Shown here: positions 62,029 through 64,000 of the stretch, piece after piece
Position numbering within the stretch: position 1 is the first letter of the stretch
How the letters are laid out: each line of letters begins with the position of its first letter
DNA from: Natrinema zhouii
GTDB lineage: Archaea > Halobacteriota > Halobacteria > Halobacteriales > Natrialbaceae
DNA: 64,000 nucleotides
Direction: 5' to 3'
NCBI RefSeq assembly: GCF_013456555.2
Contig: NZ_CP084882.1
Span: 310,001 to 374,000 of the forward strand
Translations under genes and position numbers: made by a program
Notes under the pieces: generated by a model
Database searches by the model: none
What the model was told of the DNA's origin: nothing
Seen by the model: the letters and a program-made list of their open reading frames with translations, nothing else

Positions 62029-63879
62029 TCAGCGCTGGGTCGTCGAATCGTCGCCGCCGTTGCTATTGGCGTCCTCATCACCGTTCGGCAGGACGGTAAA
62101 CGGCCGCATCATGTCGTGGTCCTCGTGTTCGAGCATGTGACAGTGCCACATGTACGTGCCCGTCTGATCGTTGAACAGTCCGTCGTGCTCTCCGAAGTGG
62201 GTGATCACGTGGACTATCTCACCGGGATCGACAGTGATCACGTCGTTCCATCCTCGTTCGTACGGCTTGGGCGCCTCAAGTGCGTCGAGGTCGATCTCGT
62301 CCTCGTTGGGTTCGTAGTCCCCGATCGGCTGTCGTCCCAGCATTTGGAAGTGGACGAGGTGAAGATGCATCGGATGGGACATCCCGCTCCGGTTGGCAAA
62401 ACTCCAGATCTCGGTATCACCGAGCGCGGGTTTCTCGGTCACAGGGTCATCGATTTTGAGGCCATCTCGCTCTTGTGCCGTTCCGAGCAAGTGGAGCTGC
62501 CGTCCGTAGTCGTCGGTCGCACCACCGTTGAGCGTGAGATATCGTTCGTTGTCGACCGAATCGACTGGGATGTCCGGAACACGAGTGAGCTCGTCGGGGA
62601 GCTCAGTAGTATCCTGTGAGTCCCCTGTGTCGCTCACGTCCACGAGCATGATCTCGGGGAGCGGAACAATGTTGTCGTCCCTCAAACCCGTCCTGCCACG
62701 ATACTGAGCGGGCGCGTTGTTGTGGAGCAGCAGCGTCTCTCCTGCGTATTCGGAAAAGTCGACGACGACGTCGGCACGCTGGCCGGAGCCGACCTCGAGG
62801 CGATCGTCGATCTCTACCGGTGTTGAGAGGAGACCGCCATCGTTCCCGATCTGGACGAACGATGGTCCATCTCCACCAGTCTCGCCCGACGACTCGTTGT
62901 ATTGGCGGAGTTTGAGGGTGTAATATCGACTGTTTGACCCATTGAGGAGCCGGAACCGATACAATCTGGGTTCGACGGAGAGCCGAGGCCAGGCCTTCCC
63001 GTTGACGACCGACGTGTCGCCGTAGAACTGCGGAACGATACTCGGATCGGGGTGTGACTCGTCGCTGCCGCCTTTCTCGTCCGAGATGGCCGTCGGATAG
63101 AACAACGATCCGTCCTCCTCGAAACTCCGATCCTGGAGGACGAGCGGGATCTCGTACTCGTTCTTGGGCAGACCGAGGCTCCGTTCGTGGTCGTTCCGCA
63201 GGAGATAGAACCCCGCGAGGCCGGCATAGACGTTTAATCGCGTAATGCCGAGCGAGTGATCGTGATACCACAGCGTCGCCGGCGGCTGGTCATTTATGTA
63301 GTAGTAGTCTTTCTTCTGGAACTCGGGGCCCGTCTCCTGAAAGTCTCGAGTGAACCACGCCTGCGCGTGGCCGTCGCTCTCAGACTCGACGTTTCCGCCG
63401 TGGAGGTGCGTTACGGTCCGTACGCCTGGCATATCGTAGGGAATGAGGTCGCTGTGAATCGTCGTATCTTCGGGCAGGAGATGCTCGTCCGGGAGGTCGT
63501 TCGTCCAGCGGACGTAGATCGGTTCACCCTGCTCGGCCTCGATCGTCGGACCCGGGAACTGTCCGTCATAGCCCCAAACGGTCGTTGCTGGGAGATCGCG
63601 GTGTAGCTTCTGCTCGACCTCACTCATCTCTATCTCGTAGCGAGGGTGCCCGTCCTTCGTTCCGGACGGTTCCGCGACGCCCGGTCGGGGGACCTCATCG
63701 ACCCACTTCTCGAGATCCGGCGACGAATGGTCCGTTATTGTCGTTGCGTTCTCGGCTTGAGACGGATTCGAGTTCCCCGTCGAACAACCTGCGAGAGCCG
63801 AGATACCCGTGGCACCGGCTGCGATGCAGAGCTTGCGGCGCGATATCCTTGGTTTAGGTGGCCTAGTGTGATCACCCAT
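62029..63879 (-). CDS. Multicopper oxidase (CotA/bilirubin-oxidase-like), secreted lipoprotein
   Basis: About 616 aa from the ATG at 63879 (MGDHTRPPKPRISRRKLCIA): twin-arginine-like signal RISRRKLCIAAGATG with a lipobox ALAGC. A start 24 codons earlier is possible but has no signal character. All four copper motifs are present: THLHGGN, WYHDHSLGITR, SHPMHLHLVHF and WHCHMLEHEDHDMM, with the type 1 Cys in HCH and axial Met. Domain order is that of spore-coat CotA and bilirubin oxidase, with EAEQGEPIYVRWTNDLP in domain 1. It would oxidise phenols, Mn(II) or Cu(I) outside the cell with O2. Alone in its operon. Confidence 0.92.
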   Translation of the reverse strand: MGDHTRPPKPRISRRKLCIAAGATGISALAGCSTGNSNPSQAENATTITDHSSPDLEKWVDEVPRPGVAEPSGTKDGHPRYEIEMSEVEQKLHRDLPATTVWGYDGQFPGPTIEAEQGEPIYVRWTNDLPDEHLLPEDTTIHSDLIPYDMPGVRTVTHLHGGNVESESDGHAQAWFTRDFQETGPEFQKKDYYYINDQPPATLWYHDHSLGITRLNVYAGLAGFYLLRNDHERSLGLPKNEYEIPLVLQDRSFEEDGSLFYPTAISDEKGGSDESHPDPSIVPQFYGDTSVVNGKAWPRLSVEPRLYRFRLLNGSNSRYYTLKLRQYNESSGETGGDGPSFVQIGNDGGLLSTPVEIDDRLEVGSGQRADVVVDFSEYAGETLLLHNNAPAQYRGRTGLRDDNIVPLPEIMLVDVSDTGDSQDTTELPDELTRVPDIPVDSVDNERYLTLNGGATDDYGRQLHLLGTAQERDGLKIDDPVTEKPALGDTEIWSFANRSGMSHPMHLHLVHFQMLGRQPIGDYEPNEDEIDLDALEAPKPYERGWNDVITVDPGEIVHVITHFGEHDGLFNDQTGTYMWHCHMLEHEDHDMMRPFTVLPNGDEDANSNGGDDSTTQR

Positions 63880-64000
63880 GGTACAACTGTACCTATGAAC
63901 GCCCCGTATATGTGCGTCTGGCTGATTCTTACTGCATCGGAATCGGACCAAGGGACATCGTCAAACGGGTCTATTGCGCACCCCCGTTCAAATTTACGGA

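Overview
The window is from a haloarchaeon (class Halobacteria). The evidence is acidic, Asp/Glu-rich proteins, twin-arginine lipoproteins, a TATA-binding protein with two TFB paralogues, HalOD1 domains, archaeal GTP cyclohydrolase MptA, a ba3-type oxidase, leaderless promoters with TATA boxes, and insertion sequences of haloarchaeal type. No rRNA, tRNA, CRISPR array or replication-initiation gene was seen. The density of transposon relics, broken genes and extra copies of housekeeping genes (tbp, tfb, sufB, mptA, gdh, acs, metE fragments) suggests a megaplasmid or a plastic chromosomal region. Species cannot be named from this.

Layout. 1-2.7 kb: small hypothetical genes and two broken genes. 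3.1-6.3 kb: a beta-propeller lipoprotein with a CopC-CopD fusion. 6.7-13.1 kb: a creatininase-family hydrolase facing a complete Dpp/Opp-type peptide ABC importer whose two ATPases are fused. 13.4-14.9 kb: a frameshifted IS4-type element. 15.6-16.7 kb: a mobile cassette of winged helix, small acidic protein and integrase, with the integrase cut off after about 46 codons. 16.7-26.6 kb: a high-GC block with a UspA remnant, a SafE-like membrane protein, a copper P-type ATPase, ba3 oxidase genes, a TusA/sulfide-quinone-reductase-like/DUF1641 cluster, and SHOCT and metE remnants. At 26.64 kb the text of an integrase of the same type resumes.

27.5-30.9 kb is a graveyard: an intact second copy of a 52-aa microprotein gene, a dead IS5 copy, a tbp pseudogene split by an 86-bp MITE and by an ISH3-like element, and an ABC ATPase relic. 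30.9-36.5 kb is a complete, tightly overlapping urease operon, ureBCAGDEF, whose UreE carries a 21-bp tandem repeat encoding a His-rich tail.

36.9-54.5 kb is lower in GC: broken sufB, mptA, tbp, two tfb genes, a PLP-dependent decarboxylase, glutamate dehydrogenase with a 43-aa rubredoxin-like partner, the intact microprotein plus metallo-beta-lactamase pair, a second SafE/copper ATPase operon, an SMR exporter and type 2 IPP isomerase. 54.3-64 kb holds relics (mptA, IS6, IS5, IclR, HalOD1, MBL), acetyl-CoA synthetase, one intact IS5-type element with a perfect 9-bp target duplication, and a multicopper oxidase.

Two themes recur. Copper handling appears as CopC/CopD, two CopA/SafE pairs, the copper-containing ba3 oxidase and a multicopper oxidase. 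Nitrogen acquisition appears as peptide import, a creatininase-like amidohydrolase, urease, glutamate dehydrogenase and an SMR exporter. The most interesting non-textbook items are the duplicated microprotein gene under its own leaderless promoter, the integrase interrupted by a 10-kb block with CTCGAG at both joints, and an inverted repeat flanking the TATA box of the ba3 operon.
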